From positions 2,068,408-2,132,407 of the forward strand of contig NZ_CP010777.1 of NCBI RefSeq assembly GCF_001078055.1: a stretch of DNA of 64,000 bases, written 5' to 3'. Below the pieces are notes generated by a model, which made no database searches, was not told where the DNA came from, and worked only from the letters and a program-made list of their open reading frames with translations. Of the stretch, positions 16,559 to 24,623 are shown piece by piece. The first letter of the stretch is position 1, and every line of letters begins with the position of its first letter. This stretch comes from Rufibacter radiotolerans (GTDB lineage Bacteria > Bacteroidota > Bacteroidia > Cytophagales > Hymenobacteraceae). Made by a program: the position numbers and the translations under genes.

Positions 16559-17661
16559 ACCAACCTGATCTTAAACTTACGGATACTCATAAACAGCAGG
16601 AAAACCAGCATGCCCACCAGAACCAGCGTCTCTTTCCAGACCGCTTCCAGCCCCACGCCTTTTATCATCACTGACCTTACAATAATGTAGTACCATTTAG
16701 CCGGAATGATATTGGAAATTAGTTGCAGCAGCCGGGGCATGTTCTCAATTGGAAACATGAACCCACTCAACATGATGGTGGGCATAAACATACCGGTTAG
16801 GGAAATGAACATGGCCGTCTGCTGAGACTCGGTTACAGACGAGATCAACAGGCCCAGCACCAAGGAAGTCACCGTAAAAAGAATGCTTTCCAGCACTAAT
16901 AAAGGAAGGCTTCCGTTAATGGGCACCTCCAGCACAAACACGCTCAACAGCAAGATGCTGGCAATATTCACCAGCGAAAGGAAGAAATACGGCACCGCCT
17001 TGGCAATCACAATTTTCAGGGGCTGCACCGGTGAAACCAAAAGCACCTCCATGGTACCCATTTCCTTTTCCCGCACAATGGTAATGGCCGTCATCATAGT
17101 GCAAACCAGCATTAACACCAAGGCCATAACCCCAGGCACAAAACTGTAGGCCCCCTTCATCTGCGGATTGTAAAGCATTCGCATTTCGGTGTTTATTTTA
17201 TAGGGCAGCTGGCGGCCATCGGTGATCCGGTCCTGGTAATCCAGGATAATAGCCGAGGCATAATTGGTAAGGGTGTTAGCTACGTTAGGGTCAGAGGCAT
17301 CGGCAATAACCTGCACCTGCGCCTTGTTGAGGTGCTTGAGGTCTGCCTCAAAGTTTTGGGGCAGGATGACCGCCATCTTTATGTTGCCTTTCTTGAATTC
17401 CTCCTCTACCTCCTGGTAAGAATACAGGTGTTTTTGAATCTCAAAATACCGGCTGGCCTCCAGCTCCGCGATAAGGGAGGCAGAAGCCGCATCGTTTGAC
17501 CTATCTAGTACCGCTATCCTGGAATTCTTGACTTCATTGGTCAGCGCAAACCCGAAGATGATGATCTGCACCACGGGCATGCCCAGCAAAATAAGCATGG
17601 TCCTGTGGTCCCGGAAAATGTGGTAGAATTCCTTTTTGATGAATGACCAAAACTGTTTCAT
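16555..17661 (-). CDS. ABC-2 type efflux permease (first, YbhS-like)
   Basis: 368 residues with the same plan as its downstream partner: N-terminal FIKKEFYHIFRDHRTMLILL, a periplasmic domain, ITIVREKEMGTMEVLLVSPV, and the C-terminal LSGFMFPIENMPRLLQLISN followed by IIPAKWYYIIVRSVMIKG. The two permeases presumably form a heterodimer. It starts 137 bases after the real stop of the preceding ATPase, and that gap is occupied by palindrome copy 5, so this copy separates two members of one operon. Confidence 0.92.
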   Translation of the reverse strand: MKQFWSFIKKEFYHIFRDHRTMLILLGMPVVQIIIFGFALTNEVKNSRIAVLDRSNDAASASLIAELEASRYFEIQKHLYSYQEVEEEFKKGNIKMAVILPQNFEADLKHLNKAQVQVIADASDPNVANTLTNYASAIILDYQDRITDGRQLPYKINTEMRMLYNPQMKGAYSFVPGVMALVLMLVCTMMTAITIVREKEMGTMEVLLVSPVQPLKIVIAKAVPYFFLSLVNIASILLLSVFVLEVPINGSLPLLVLESILFTVTSLVLGLLISSVTESQQTAMFISLTGMFMPTIMLSGFMFPIENMPRLLQLISNIIPAKWYYIIVRSVMIKGVGLEAVWKETLVLVGMLVFLLFMSIRKFKIRLV

Positions 17662-17664
17662 GGG

Positions 17665-18531
17665 CTAAGATTGACCGCTTGGGCGATTTATTGTGATGAA
17701 CGGAGGAAGTTTTATGCGCGGGGCCTTCTTCCATAATAGTAACCGAGCATTTCTGTTTTGGGCCTGTTTTCTAAAAAACAGGCCCAAAACAGAAATCTTT
17801 ACTCTGCCCGGGTAGCCTTGCGGGCCAGTTTTATAAAAACGTCCCTCAAACTGTTGTTTCAGGTTCTGGGGAGTGTCTAGGGCGTCTATGCGGCCGTCTA
17901 CCATAATGGAAACGCGGTTGCAGTATTCGGCCTCATCCATGTAGTGGGTGGTGACAAAAACAGTGATGCCGGAGGCGGCGGCCTCATAAATAAGTTGCCA
18001 GAACTCGCGCCGGGTGACCGGGTCCACGCCGCCGGTAGGTTCATCCAGAAACACGATCTCCGGCTCATGGAAAATGGCCACCGAGAAAGCCAGCTTCTGT
18101 TTCCAGCCCAACGGCAGAGACCTGACCAGCTTGTCCCCTTCGTCCTGCAGGTGCAGACGCTGCAACAGGCGTTGCGTGTTGTCTTTAATAAACTGGTTGC
18201 TCTTACCGTAAATGCCCGCAAAAAACCGGATGTTCTCCCGCACCGTGAGGTCTCCGTAAAGCGAAAACTTCTGACTCATGTAGCCAATGCTGCGTTTGAT
18301 CTGCTCGGTCTGCCGGTACACATCATATCCAGCCACGGTTGCCTGGCCGCTGGTGGGATGGGACAAGCCGCAGAGCATCCGGATGGCCGTGGTCTTGCCT
18401 GCGCCGTTGGCCCCCAGAAACCCAAAGATCTCACCCTTCTCCACCTCAAAGGATATACCGTCTACGGCGGTAAAATCCCCAAAGCGCTTGGTTAGTCCCT
18501 GCACGGTGATGGCCTTGTCTGTTCCGGTCAT
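17665..18531 (-). CDS. ABC efflux ATPase, C-terminus altered by frameshift
   Basis: As read, 288 residues. Walker A GANGAGKTT, Walker B IVFLDEPTGGVDP and an H-loop VTTHYMDEAE are intact; the signature is the variant LPLGWKQKL instead of LSGGxxQ, a form I associate with YbhF-type exporters. After NLKQQ the frame leaves the family pattern; a +1 shift near 17845-17855 restores SLRDVFIKLARKATRAE and a stop at 17799-17801, giving a normal ~243-residue protein. The current C-terminal ~45 residues are translated from intergenic DNA including palindrome copy 5. Either a sequencing error, a recent mutation or recoding explains it. The start overlaps the upstream ATPase stop by 4 bases. Confidence 0.88.
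   Translation of the reverse strand: MTGTDKAITVQGLTKRFGDFTAVDGISFEVEKGEIFGFLGANGAGKTTAIRMLCGLSHPTSGQATVAGYDVYRQTEQIKRSIGYMSQKFSLYGDLTVRENIRFFAGIYGKSNQFIKDNTQRLLQRLHLQDEGDKLVRSLPLGWKQKLAFSVAIFHEPEIVFLDEPTGGVDPVTRREFWQLIYEAAASGITVFVTTHYMDEAEYCNRVSIMVDGRIDALDTPQNLKQQFEGRFYKTGPQGYPGRVKISVLGLFFRKQAQNRNARLLLWKKAPRIKLPPFITINRPSGQS
17749..17796. repeat. GTTTT-palindrome family, copy 5 (22-bp perfect arms)
   Basis: Arms 17749-17770 and 17775-17796 are exact complements with a CTAA loop; beyond the core they continue as ATTTCT/AGAAAT. It lies inside an operon, between the true ATPase stop and the next permease start. Confidence 0.95.
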
Positions 18532-19454
18532 GACGCTGATTTCATTAAGTCAATAAAGCAGTCTTCAATGTTGGGCGTGACAGGCTGCACCTGGAGGTTA
18601 GAATAGCCCTTCTTCTGCAGGTAAACCTCTACTTCTTGCGCGTTGCTGGTGGGCACCAGCACCACGTGATGGTCCTCACCAAACGCATAACTATCCTGCT
18701 GACCAGGAAAAGCCTGCAGGTCTTTAAGCAATTGGAACATATTGTCTGCCCTTACTGCCACCAGTTGCTTTCCAAAACTTGAGATGATGGCGGCTGGGGT
18801 GTCAATGGACATGATCTCGCCGTTCTGAATGAGGGCCACGCGGTCACAGAGGCTGGCTTCATCCATATAAGGGGTAGAAACCAGAATGGTGATTCCTTCG
18901 GCTTTTAATTTCCGCAGCATCTCCCAGAACTCCTTGCGGGAAACGGCATCCACGCCGGTGGTGGGCTCGTCCAGAAAAAGGACGGTAGGCCGATGGATGA
19001 GCGCGCAGCAAAGGGCCAGCTTCTGTTTCATGCCCCCGGACAGTTTACCGGCGCGCCTATCTTTAAAGGGCTCTATCTGCACGTATATGTCTTTGATCAG
19101 GTCATAGTTTTCCTGGATGGTGGTATGGAAGATGGCGGCAAAGAACTCCAGGTTTTCAGCCACGGTCAGATCCTGGTACAGCGAGAACCTGCCCGGCATA
19201 TAGCCCACCCGTTGCCGGATGGCCTTGTAGTCCTGTACCACATCAAAGCCATCTACCGTAGCCTGGCCTCCCTCTGGTAAGAGCAGGGTGGTTAGAATCC
19301 GGAACAGGGAAGTCTTGCCGGCCCCGTCTGGCCCTATGATCCCGAAGATCTCTCCCTGGGCTACTTCAAAAGACACGCCTTTCAAAGCCTGAATCTTTTC
19401 CTTTTTGGCGCCATAGGTTTTCACCAGTTTCAGGGCTATCACGGCGGCGCTCAT
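18528..19454 (-). CDS. ABC efflux ATPase (canonical signature)
   Basis: 308 residues. Walker A reads GPDGAGKTS (Asp for the usual Asn, Ser for Thr), Q-loop region GYMPGRFSLYQDLT, signature LSGGMKQKLAL, Walker B TVLFLDEPTTGVDAVSRKEF, switch region STPYMDEAS where the usual His is replaced by Pro. A C-terminal extension of ~70 residues ends NIEDCFIDLMK. With the next ATPase it probably forms the two-ATPase unit that is a single fused protein (YbhF) in E. coli. ATGA overlaps on both sides show tight operon coupling. Confidence 0.92.
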   Translation of the reverse strand: MSAAVIALKLVKTYGAKKEKIQALKGVSFEVAQGEIFGIIGPDGAGKTSLFRILTTLLLPEGGQATVDGFDVVQDYKAIRQRVGYMPGRFSLYQDLTVAENLEFFAAIFHTTIQENYDLIKDIYVQIEPFKDRRAGKLSGGMKQKLALCCALIHRPTVLFLDEPTTGVDAVSRKEFWEMLRKLKAEGITILVSTPYMDEASLCDRVALIQNGEIMSIDTPAAIISSFGKQLVAVRADNMFQLLKDLQAFPGQQDSYAFGEDHHVVLVPTSNAQEVEVYLQKKGYSNLQVQPVTPNIEDCFIDLMKSAS

Positions 19455-20407
19455 TTCTCTTTTTGCCCCTCCGGCAACTTTACTTCGCCATACATGCCAA
19501 TCTTCAGGTACCCATCATTCTTTACCCGTATTTTCATGGCGTATACCAAGTTAGCCCGTTCATCTTTGGTCTGGATGGTTTTAGGCGTAAACTCGGCTTT
19601 GTCAGAAATCCAGGTAATAGTGCCCGGCAATTCTTTATACCCCTCTTCCTGGTCTACCAGTACCGTGACTTGTTGCCCCAGACGCACCTGCGGCAGTTGA
19701 CTTCCGGTCAGGTAAGCCCTCAGGTTAATGGTAGAGAGATCGGCTATCTTGTAAAGGGCTTTCCCGGGGGCGGTCACCTCCCCCTGTTCTGCGTATTTGG
19801 CCAGCACCGTGCCAGTAATGGGGTTGGTCACGTGAGCATCGGCTAACTGATCCTCCAGCTGGGCCACGCGTTTTTGCAGGGGCTTGTTTTCGCTCAGAAT
19901 GCCGCGGTTCTGGGTAGTGGTAAGGGTACGCTGCACGTTTATCTGTTGCTGGGTTACCTTCATCTGCTCTTTGAGCACGTCTATCTGCGCGTTGATGTCA
20001 TCCAGCTGCTTGCCAGTGGCGGCATCGGCGGCAAGCAAATTACGGGTGCGCCGTTGTTCCTGCTCCAGGGTGGCCAGTTGTGACCGCTGCACCCCCAGTT
20101 GGTTTTGCAGCAACCTGATCTGGGGTTGTACATCCAGGGTCTTCTCCTGCAAGGCGTCTATGCTGGCCTCTACCTGCTCTTTCTGCAAGGCTAGGTTGCG
20201 GGCCTCTATGGTTCCTACCACCTGACCGGCGCCAAGCTTCTGCCCTTCTTCTACCGCAAAGGAGTCTATGCGCCCGGCCAGTTCCGCTGAAACGATCACT
20301 TCATCTGCTTCAAAGGTTCCGGTGGCATCAGACTCTAATCCCTTGTTGTTACACCCAAACAGAAATAGCGCGGTAACCAGGGTATATAAATAGAAAAGTT
20401 TTGTCAT
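19451..20407 (-). CDS. HlyD-family periplasmic adaptor lipoprotein
   Basis: 318 residues. Lipobox LFLFGC, first lipoyl half (ADEVIVSAELAGRIDSFAVE), a long coiled-coil hairpin (~residues 75-180, rich in Gln/Leu heptads), second lipoyl half (ITGTVLAKYAEQGEVTAPGK) and a beta-barrel segment. Membrane-fusion proteins of this class bridge the ABC-2 exporter to an outer-membrane TolC channel, which is the preceding gene. Closest by context to YbhG. Its stop overlaps the first ATPase start. Confidence 0.93.
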   Translation of the reverse strand: MTKLFYLYTLVTALFLFGCNNKGLESDATGTFEADEVIVSAELAGRIDSFAVEEGQKLGAGQVVGTIEARNLALQKEQVEASIDALQEKTLDVQPQIRLLQNQLGVQRSQLATLEQEQRRTRNLLAADAATGKQLDDINAQIDVLKEQMKVTQQQINVQRTLTTTQNRGILSENKPLQKRVAQLEDQLADAHVTNPITGTVLAKYAEQGEVTAPGKALYKIADLSTINLRAYLTGSQLPQVRLGQQVTVLVDQEEGYKELPGTITWISDKAEFTPKTIQTKDERANLVYAMKIRVKNDGYLKIGMYGEVKLPEGQKEK

Positions 20408-20425
20408 GGCTGCAGAGGGTTAGGG

Positions 20426-21721
20426 CTAATAGCCGAGGGTGGTTTTATAGTTAATTTGGGCCTGGAGCAACTGGAGTTGGTGCAGAATAAGGGTTTGCCT
20501 GGCCTGGTCCTCGGCGTAGACCTCTCGCAAGTAGTCATTGGGGGTAATCACACTGTTGGACAGTTGGGCACTGGCAGCGGCTTTCACCTTTTCCCGCAAG
20601 CCCACAATTTCCTGATCCGTGACCACAAGCTGTTGCAATTTGTCAATCTCGGCTCGTTGCTGGGTAAGCTGGGCATTGGTATTCAGGAGGAAATTCTCCA
20701 GTTGTATTTGGGTCAGTTGCTGGTTCACCCCAATGAGTTTGCGGTCGTTCCGGGCCGTATACAAATTGCCCAGTGACCAGTTTAGCCGGAAGCCGCCCAT
20801 GTACCAGAAGTCTGCCTGGTTCTGCAGGAAGTTTAACCCCGGGCGCCCATAGCCGGTTTGCCCAAAGAGGCTGGCCTTGGGCAGGTTTCGGGCCAGGAGT
20901 AACTTCTGCTGCTGCTCCAGCAATGACTGCTGAAAAGAATACACTTTCAACTCAGGGCGCTGGATCTGCTGATAGGCCATCACCTCTGTGGGAACAGGTA
21001 AGGGCAATACCACGCTTTCCGGCAGGGCCTGCCCTACAAACAACCCCAGGGTCTGTAACGTGGCCTGCCTGGCCGAGCGCAACTCTGCGCGCCGTTGGTT
21101 GTTTTTTAAAAGCTCCGCCTGCAACAGGTAAAGATTTGATTTGAAACTCACTTCATTCTTCACTTGAGCCTCTACCCTCCTGATTCCGGCTTCCAGATCC
21201 AGCTGCACCAGATCCACCTGTTTCAATTGGGCGTCCAGCAGCAACGTGCCCAGGTAAAGCTGGTTAATGCGGTCCTGTAACCGAAGCAGTTCTACCTCCA
21301 CTTTCTGGGTCTCCACCGCCGTCTGCAGCTGCGCTGCTTTCTTTTGCTGCCTGATCAGGCCCCCGTCAAACACCAGTTGGCTTACCTCTGCAAAGACTTT
21401 ATATTGTTCTTTAGGTAAAGGAATAATTTCCACACCAGGCAGGGAAATAGGTAGTTGCGTGACCGCTGATTGGTAAGTGGCTTGCCCATTAAGGCCCACC
21501 TGCGGCAGATAGCCTTTGCTAAGGTTCTCCAGCGTGAATTGTTCAGTTTGAAGCAAAAGATCCCGCTGCCGCGAAATAGGATAATGTTGCCGGGCCTGCT
21601 CCTGCGCCTCTTCCAGGGTGAGCACCGGGACCTGCCGGGCCTGTAAAGAACCAGAAAGAAGAAGGGCCAGCAGAAACAAGGTGTTGGCTTTGCCCCAAGC
21701 CCAAGAAATAGATGGTCGCAT
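20426..21721 (-). CDS. TolC-family outer-membrane efflux protein
   Basis: 431 residues with an N-terminal signal peptide (ANTLFLLALLLSGSLQA) and the TolC duplicated coiled-coil plan: LTLEEAQEQARQHYP at the start of the first repeat, YKVFAEVSQLVFDGGLIRQQ (characteristic FDGG), and RLNWSLGNLYTARNDRKLIG in the second repeat. It supplies the outer-membrane duct for the tripartite pump. The 18-base gap to the HlyD gene and 3-base gap to the TetR gene place it in the same transcript. Confidence 0.92.
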   Translation of the reverse strand: MRPSISWAWGKANTLFLLALLLSGSLQARQVPVLTLEEAQEQARQHYPISRQRDLLLQTEQFTLENLSKGYLPQVGLNGQATYQSAVTQLPISLPGVEIIPLPKEQYKVFAEVSQLVFDGGLIRQQKKAAQLQTAVETQKVEVELLRLQDRINQLYLGTLLLDAQLKQVDLVQLDLEAGIRRVEAQVKNEVSFKSNLYLLQAELLKNNQRRAELRSARQATLQTLGLFVGQALPESVVLPLPVPTEVMAYQQIQRPELKVYSFQQSLLEQQQKLLLARNLPKASLFGQTGYGRPGLNFLQNQADFWYMGGFRLNWSLGNLYTARNDRKLIGVNQQLTQIQLENFLLNTNAQLTQQRAEIDKLQQLVVTDQEIVGLREKVKAAASAQLSNSVITPNDYLREVYAEDQARQTLILHQLQLLQAQINYKTTLGY

Positions 21722-21724
21722 AGG

Positions 21725-22324
21725 CTATAATCTAAGGGAGTGAATCACGAAAGCCGGAACTTCCCGCTTGCGGGCTTCCATCATGGCCAGAAACTGGTCC
21801 TGGCCCAGGCCGGTCATGTGTTGCATCAAAGGCCGGCCCAGAAACGGGAAAACGCACAGCGACATCATGTTCAAGTAGAGTTCAAAAGGGTGAATGGGCC
21901 TGATGCTTCCCAAGGCCACTTCCTGCTGTACCTGCTCCGCAAATCTGGCCATGTTCAGGCGCTGGTCCCCCAAATGCCTTTCTAAAAAGGTGCCCTGCTG
22001 TTTGTTGGTTTCTTCAATAATAAAAAGGGGCAGGAAAGGGTTGTGGAGCATACGCTCAATGTACTCCTGGCAACAAGCCTCTATCTTGGCAAACAAAGAC
22101 AAGTCAGAGGTGAGAATCTGGTTGATGCGGGGCAATAACTGGCCAGACACCTGCTTGAAAATCTCATCAAACAACTTTTCCTTGCTCCTGAAATAGTAAT
22201 GCAGGAGTGCTTTGTTGATCCCGGCCTCATCCGCGATGTCCTGCATGCGGGAACCCGCCATTCCCCTGGCCATGAAAACCTTGGTGGCCGCAGCCAAAAT
22301 CCTATCTTCGGTGGTTTTTTCCAT
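21725..22324 (-). CDS. TetR/AcrR-family repressor of the efflux operon
   Basis: 199 residues. The N-terminal helix-turn-helix is DRILAAATKVFMARGMAGSR followed by MQDIADEAGINKALLHYYFR and SKEKLFDEIF; the C-terminal ligand-binding half is divergent. It is the first gene of the minus-strand efflux operon, so it most likely represses its own promoter; a fitting inverted repeat is found at 22341-22356. The arrangement resembles CecR with YbhGFSR of E. coli, though there the regulator gene order differs. The inducing ligand is unknown. Confidence 0.93.
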   Translation of the reverse strand: MEKTTEDRILAAATKVFMARGMAGSRMQDIADEAGINKALLHYYFRSKEKLFDEIFKQVSGQLLPRINQILTSDLSLFAKIEACCQEYIERMLHNPFLPLFIIEETNKQQGTFLERHLGDQRLNMARFAEQVQQEVALGSIRPIHPFELYLNMMSLCVFPFLGRPLMQHMTGLGQDQFLAMMEARKREVPAFVIHSLRL

Positions 22325-22340
22325 TTCTTAACCAATATGT

Positions 22341-22356
22341 TTAACCATTTGGTTAA
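22341..22356. promoter_or_regulatory. probable TetR operator
   Basis: TTAACCATTTGGTTAA is a 6-4-6 inverted repeat; an additional TTAACCA half-site lies at 22328-22334. It overlaps the expected transcription start of the tetR operon, just downstream of the -7 element, where a repressor would block initiation. Confidence 0.65.
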
Positions 22357-22358
22357 CG

Positions 22359-22389
22359 CAAAAGTAGGCGTGCTTAGATTAGCATACAA
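22359..22389 (-). promoter_or_regulatory. promoter of the efflux operon
   Basis: On the minus strand TTG (22389-22387), a 20-base spacer, then TACTTTTG (22366-22359): a full match to the Bacteroidota TTG/TAnnTTTG pattern, 34 bases upstream of the TetR ATG. Confidence 0.7.
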
Positions 22390-22579
22390 AAGAGACTGGT
22401 TTTTTTATTAGAACCTTGATAACCAGAGACTATATCTTTCTAAACGTGCCAAGTGATTTTAAGGAAAGACCGAAATAGTTAATTTTCAGGCGGCAAACAA
22501 CCCGAAAGGCTAAGAAAACCTAAACCCTGCTTTTTGACAAAACAACTCCTATATTAGAGGTAGCAATATCCTTTACAAT

Positions 22580-22915
22580 ATGGGGAACATCATTATGGCC
22601 ACCTGCCCTTGCGGGCTGGAATCTAAAGAGATCTTTCAGGGGATTGGGTTTAATTACTATGAAAATCACCAAAGGATGGAACCCGCATATTGCGACCACT
22701 GTGGCGTTGTGGTAGGACGAGACATAAGCAAAAGCATCTCTAAATGTCCAAAATGCCGCAGGAAAATGCGGTTCTACTTTGAAGACTTAGAAAAGGAAAG
22801 CGGAAACGAGGAAAACTTTCCTGATTCAGAATATTTAGAGAGCAAGGAGTTCTGGCACTGCCCAAGGTGCAAACAAGAAACCTTAAAATTTGAAGGGATG
22901 GGCTGCTGGGATTGA
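22580..22915 (+). CDS. small multi-CxxC zinc-ribbon-like protein
   Basis: 111 residues with cysteine pairs that look like zinc knuckles: CPCG near the start, CDHCG, CPKCRRK and CPRCKQE. Acidic linkers separate them and the protein ends GMGCWD. Such rubredoxin/zinc-ribbon folds mediate nucleic-acid or protein contacts, but I do not recognise a named family. No signal peptide. Convergent with the next small gene with a 10-base gap; no operon partner. Function not assigned. Confidence 0.7.
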   Translation: MGNIIMATCPCGLESKEIFQGIGFNYYENHQRMEPAYCDHCGVVVGRDISKSISKCPKCRRKMRFYFEDLEKESGNEENFPDSEYLESKEFWHCPRCKQETLKFEGMGCWD

Positions 22916-22925
22916 GCCTGGGGCA

Positions 22926-23291
22926 TTACCTTATTTTTATGCCAGCTGGTGCCACTACCTTGTTCAGGAGGCCCAGCAACTCAGAAAAATTCTCAGGATA
23001 TTCATTTGAGCCGTAGATATTTAGGTTGATTCCTTTGCCCTTCGCCTTTAACTCCCATTGCGTGCCGTCGCAGACAGAATTATCAGCGTACCTTTTCTTC
23101 CAGTTGCAGGTTTGCAGGAACTTGACCAGGTTTTCCCAATCCTTATTCCCCTCAAGGTTTATGAGTTTATCATGCTCAGAAGGAAACCCCTGGTATTCTG
23201 AGCAGCGCAAAACATTGCCTTCCAGTTTCAACTGGTTGGAATCACTGAAATACCCCCCTAGAAAGAATTCAAAAGATTGAAGATGGCCCAT
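22926..23291 (-). CDS. hypothetical 121-residue protein
   Basis: A soluble small protein, roughly neutral, with no signal peptide or recognised motif. The composition is that of a globular alpha/beta fold (NVLRCSEYQGFPSEHDKLIN, WELKAKGKGINLNIYGSNEY). A sandwich of single-gene units, convergent with the zinc-ribbon gene and upstream of tRNA-Ser, gives no functional clue. Codon use matches the neighbours, which supports a real gene. Confidence 0.6.
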   Translation of the reverse strand: MGHLQSFEFFLGGYFSDSNQLKLEGNVLRCSEYQGFPSEHDKLINLEGNKDWENLVKFLQTCNWKKRYADNSVCDGTQWELKAKGKGINLNIYGSNEYPENFSELLGLLNKVVAPAGIKIR

Positions 23292-23345
23292 GAATCAAGA
23301 TAAGGTAAATTATGTACTGATTCAATCCAGAAAGCGCTAAAAACT

Positions 23346-23382
23346 AAAAGCCCTGACTTATTTAAAATAAGTCAGGGCTTTA
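23346..23382 (-). terminator. terminator downstream of tRNA-Ser
   Basis: A 17-bp perfect stem (AAAGCCCTGACTTATTT and complement, minimal loop) followed on the minus strand by TTTAGTTTTTA, 6 bases past the tRNA 3' end. Confidence 0.88.
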
Positions 23383-23388
23383 CTTGTG

Positions 23389-23475
23389 CGGAGAGGGAGG
23401 GATTCGAACCCTCGATACCGTTACCAGTATACACACTTTCCAGGCGTGCTCGTTCGACCACTCTGACACCTCTCC
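23389..23475 (-). tRNA. tRNA-Ser (anticodon GGA)
   Basis: An 87-nt class II tRNA: acceptor stem GGAGAGG/CCTCTCC with discriminator G, anticodon loop CTGGAAA (GGA, reads UCC/UCU), long variable arm (TATACTGGTAACGGTATC) and T-loop GGTTCGAATCC. CCA is not encoded. The size of the variable arm confirms serine. Confidence 0.96.
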
Positions 23476-23530
23476 GGGTCCTTAAATGGGAATGCAAAGT
23501 AAGGCAGAAGCATTTGCTTTTGCAAGTTAC

Positions 23531-24619
23531 TTACCGCTTTTCCAGTAAGTTTCTATTGGTTAATTCTCCCCTGAGGTCATTTTGCAATGCTTCGGCAATT
23601 TCTTCTTTGGAAAGGTTCTGGGCCAGCACAAACATCAATTTGGTCACGGCCGCTTCGGTGCTCAGGTCTGAGCCGCCAATAACTCCCATGTCTTTCAGGT
23701 ATTTACTGGTTTCATACTGCCCCTGGTTTACCTCCCCTTCTTCACATTGTGATACGTTTAAGATGGTAAGGCCCCTTTTTACGGCGTCACGCAACAGCTT
23801 CAGAAACCACGGGTACGTAGGTGCGTTACCAGCCCCAAAGGTCTCCAGCACCAGCCCTTTCAAGCCCTTGGCATTGAGAATAGCCTTGACCACCGCCTCG
23901 TTTATGCCCGGGAACAGCTTCAGGACCGCCACCTGGCTTTCCAATTCCCCATAGACCCGCAGGGGGCCAGCAGGTGGATCAAGGATAACGGTTTGGTTGT
24001 ATTCAATGTCTATGCCCGCCTTCGCCAATGGGGCATATTTACCGGAGTGAAAGGCATTGAAGTGGCGGCTCTCCACTTTAGTGGAGCGGTTGCCCCGCAG
24101 CAAAAGGGTGTTGAAGAAGATGCAAACCTCAGGGACCAGGGGTTTGCCCATGCGGTGGGCCGAGGCAATCTCCAGGGCGGTGATCAGGTTACGGCGGGCA
24201 TCGGTCCGCATGCGGCCAATGGGCACCTGCGCACCGGTGAAAATAACGGGCTTGCCCAGGTTCTCCAGCAGAAAGCTTAAGGCAGAAGCGCTGTAGGCCA
24301 TGGTATCAGTACCGTGCAAGATCACGAACCCGTCATACTCCTGGTAATTCACCTGAATCACCTGCGCCAGTTTCACCCAGTGCTCAACGCCAATGTTAGA
24401 GGAGTCAATGGGCGGGTCCAAGCTCAAAACAGTCAGCATTACCTTAAACTGCCGCATCTCCGGCACCCGGTGAATAACCTCACTGAAATCAAAGGGCACC
24501 AGGTGTTCATCCTGTTTGTCAGAGACCATGCCTATGGTACCGCCTGTGTAAATAAGCAAAATGGAAGCCTCAGGGTCACGGGGGGCCGCCGTATTGATAT
24601 TTACCTTTAAAAACTTCAT
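23531..24619 (-). CDS. ansA: type I L-asparaginase
   Basis: 362 residues from ATG 24619, which lies 4 bases after the TatD stop; a longer TTG frame would overlap tatD and is less likely. First active-site motif LLIYTGGTIGM with nucleophilic Thr, second motif GFVILHGTDTMAYSASALSF, and TGAQVPIGRMRTDARRNL are all as in cytoplasmic AnsA-type enzymes. No signal peptide, consistent with the cytoplasmic type I form that hydrolyses asparagine to aspartate and ammonia. Slightly longer than E. coli AnsA (338) through the N-terminal residues. Co-directional with tatD. Confidence 0.95.
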   Translation of the reverse strand: MKFLKVNINTAAPRDPEASILLIYTGGTIGMVSDKQDEHLVPFDFSEVIHRVPEMRQFKVMLTVLSLDPPIDSSNIGVEHWVKLAQVIQVNYQEYDGFVILHGTDTMAYSASALSFLLENLGKPVIFTGAQVPIGRMRTDARRNLITALEIASAHRMGKPLVPEVCIFFNTLLLRGNRSTKVESRHFNAFHSGKYAPLAKAGIDIEYNQTVILDPPAGPLRVYGELESQVAVLKLFPGINEAVVKAILNAKGLKGLVLETFGAGNAPTYPWFLKLLRDAVKRGLTILNVSQCEEGEVNQGQYETSKYLKDMGVIGGSDLSTEAAVTKLMFVLAQNLSKEEIAEALQNDLRGELTNRNLLEKR

Positions 24620-24623
24620 AATA

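Noticed and set aside
17665-18531. Pseudogene call for the ATPase
   Set aside because: Both Walker motifs and the H-loop are intact and only the last ~20 codons are affected, so a CDS with a flagged frameshift is fairer.
20426-21721. Several plus-strand ORFs of 70-120 residues over the TolC and HlyD genes
   Set aside because: Antisense shadows of well-supported minus-strand genes, with no family motifs or start context.
23389-23475. tRNA-Ser as an integration site
   Set aside because: No partial tRNA duplicate or integrase gene in the window.
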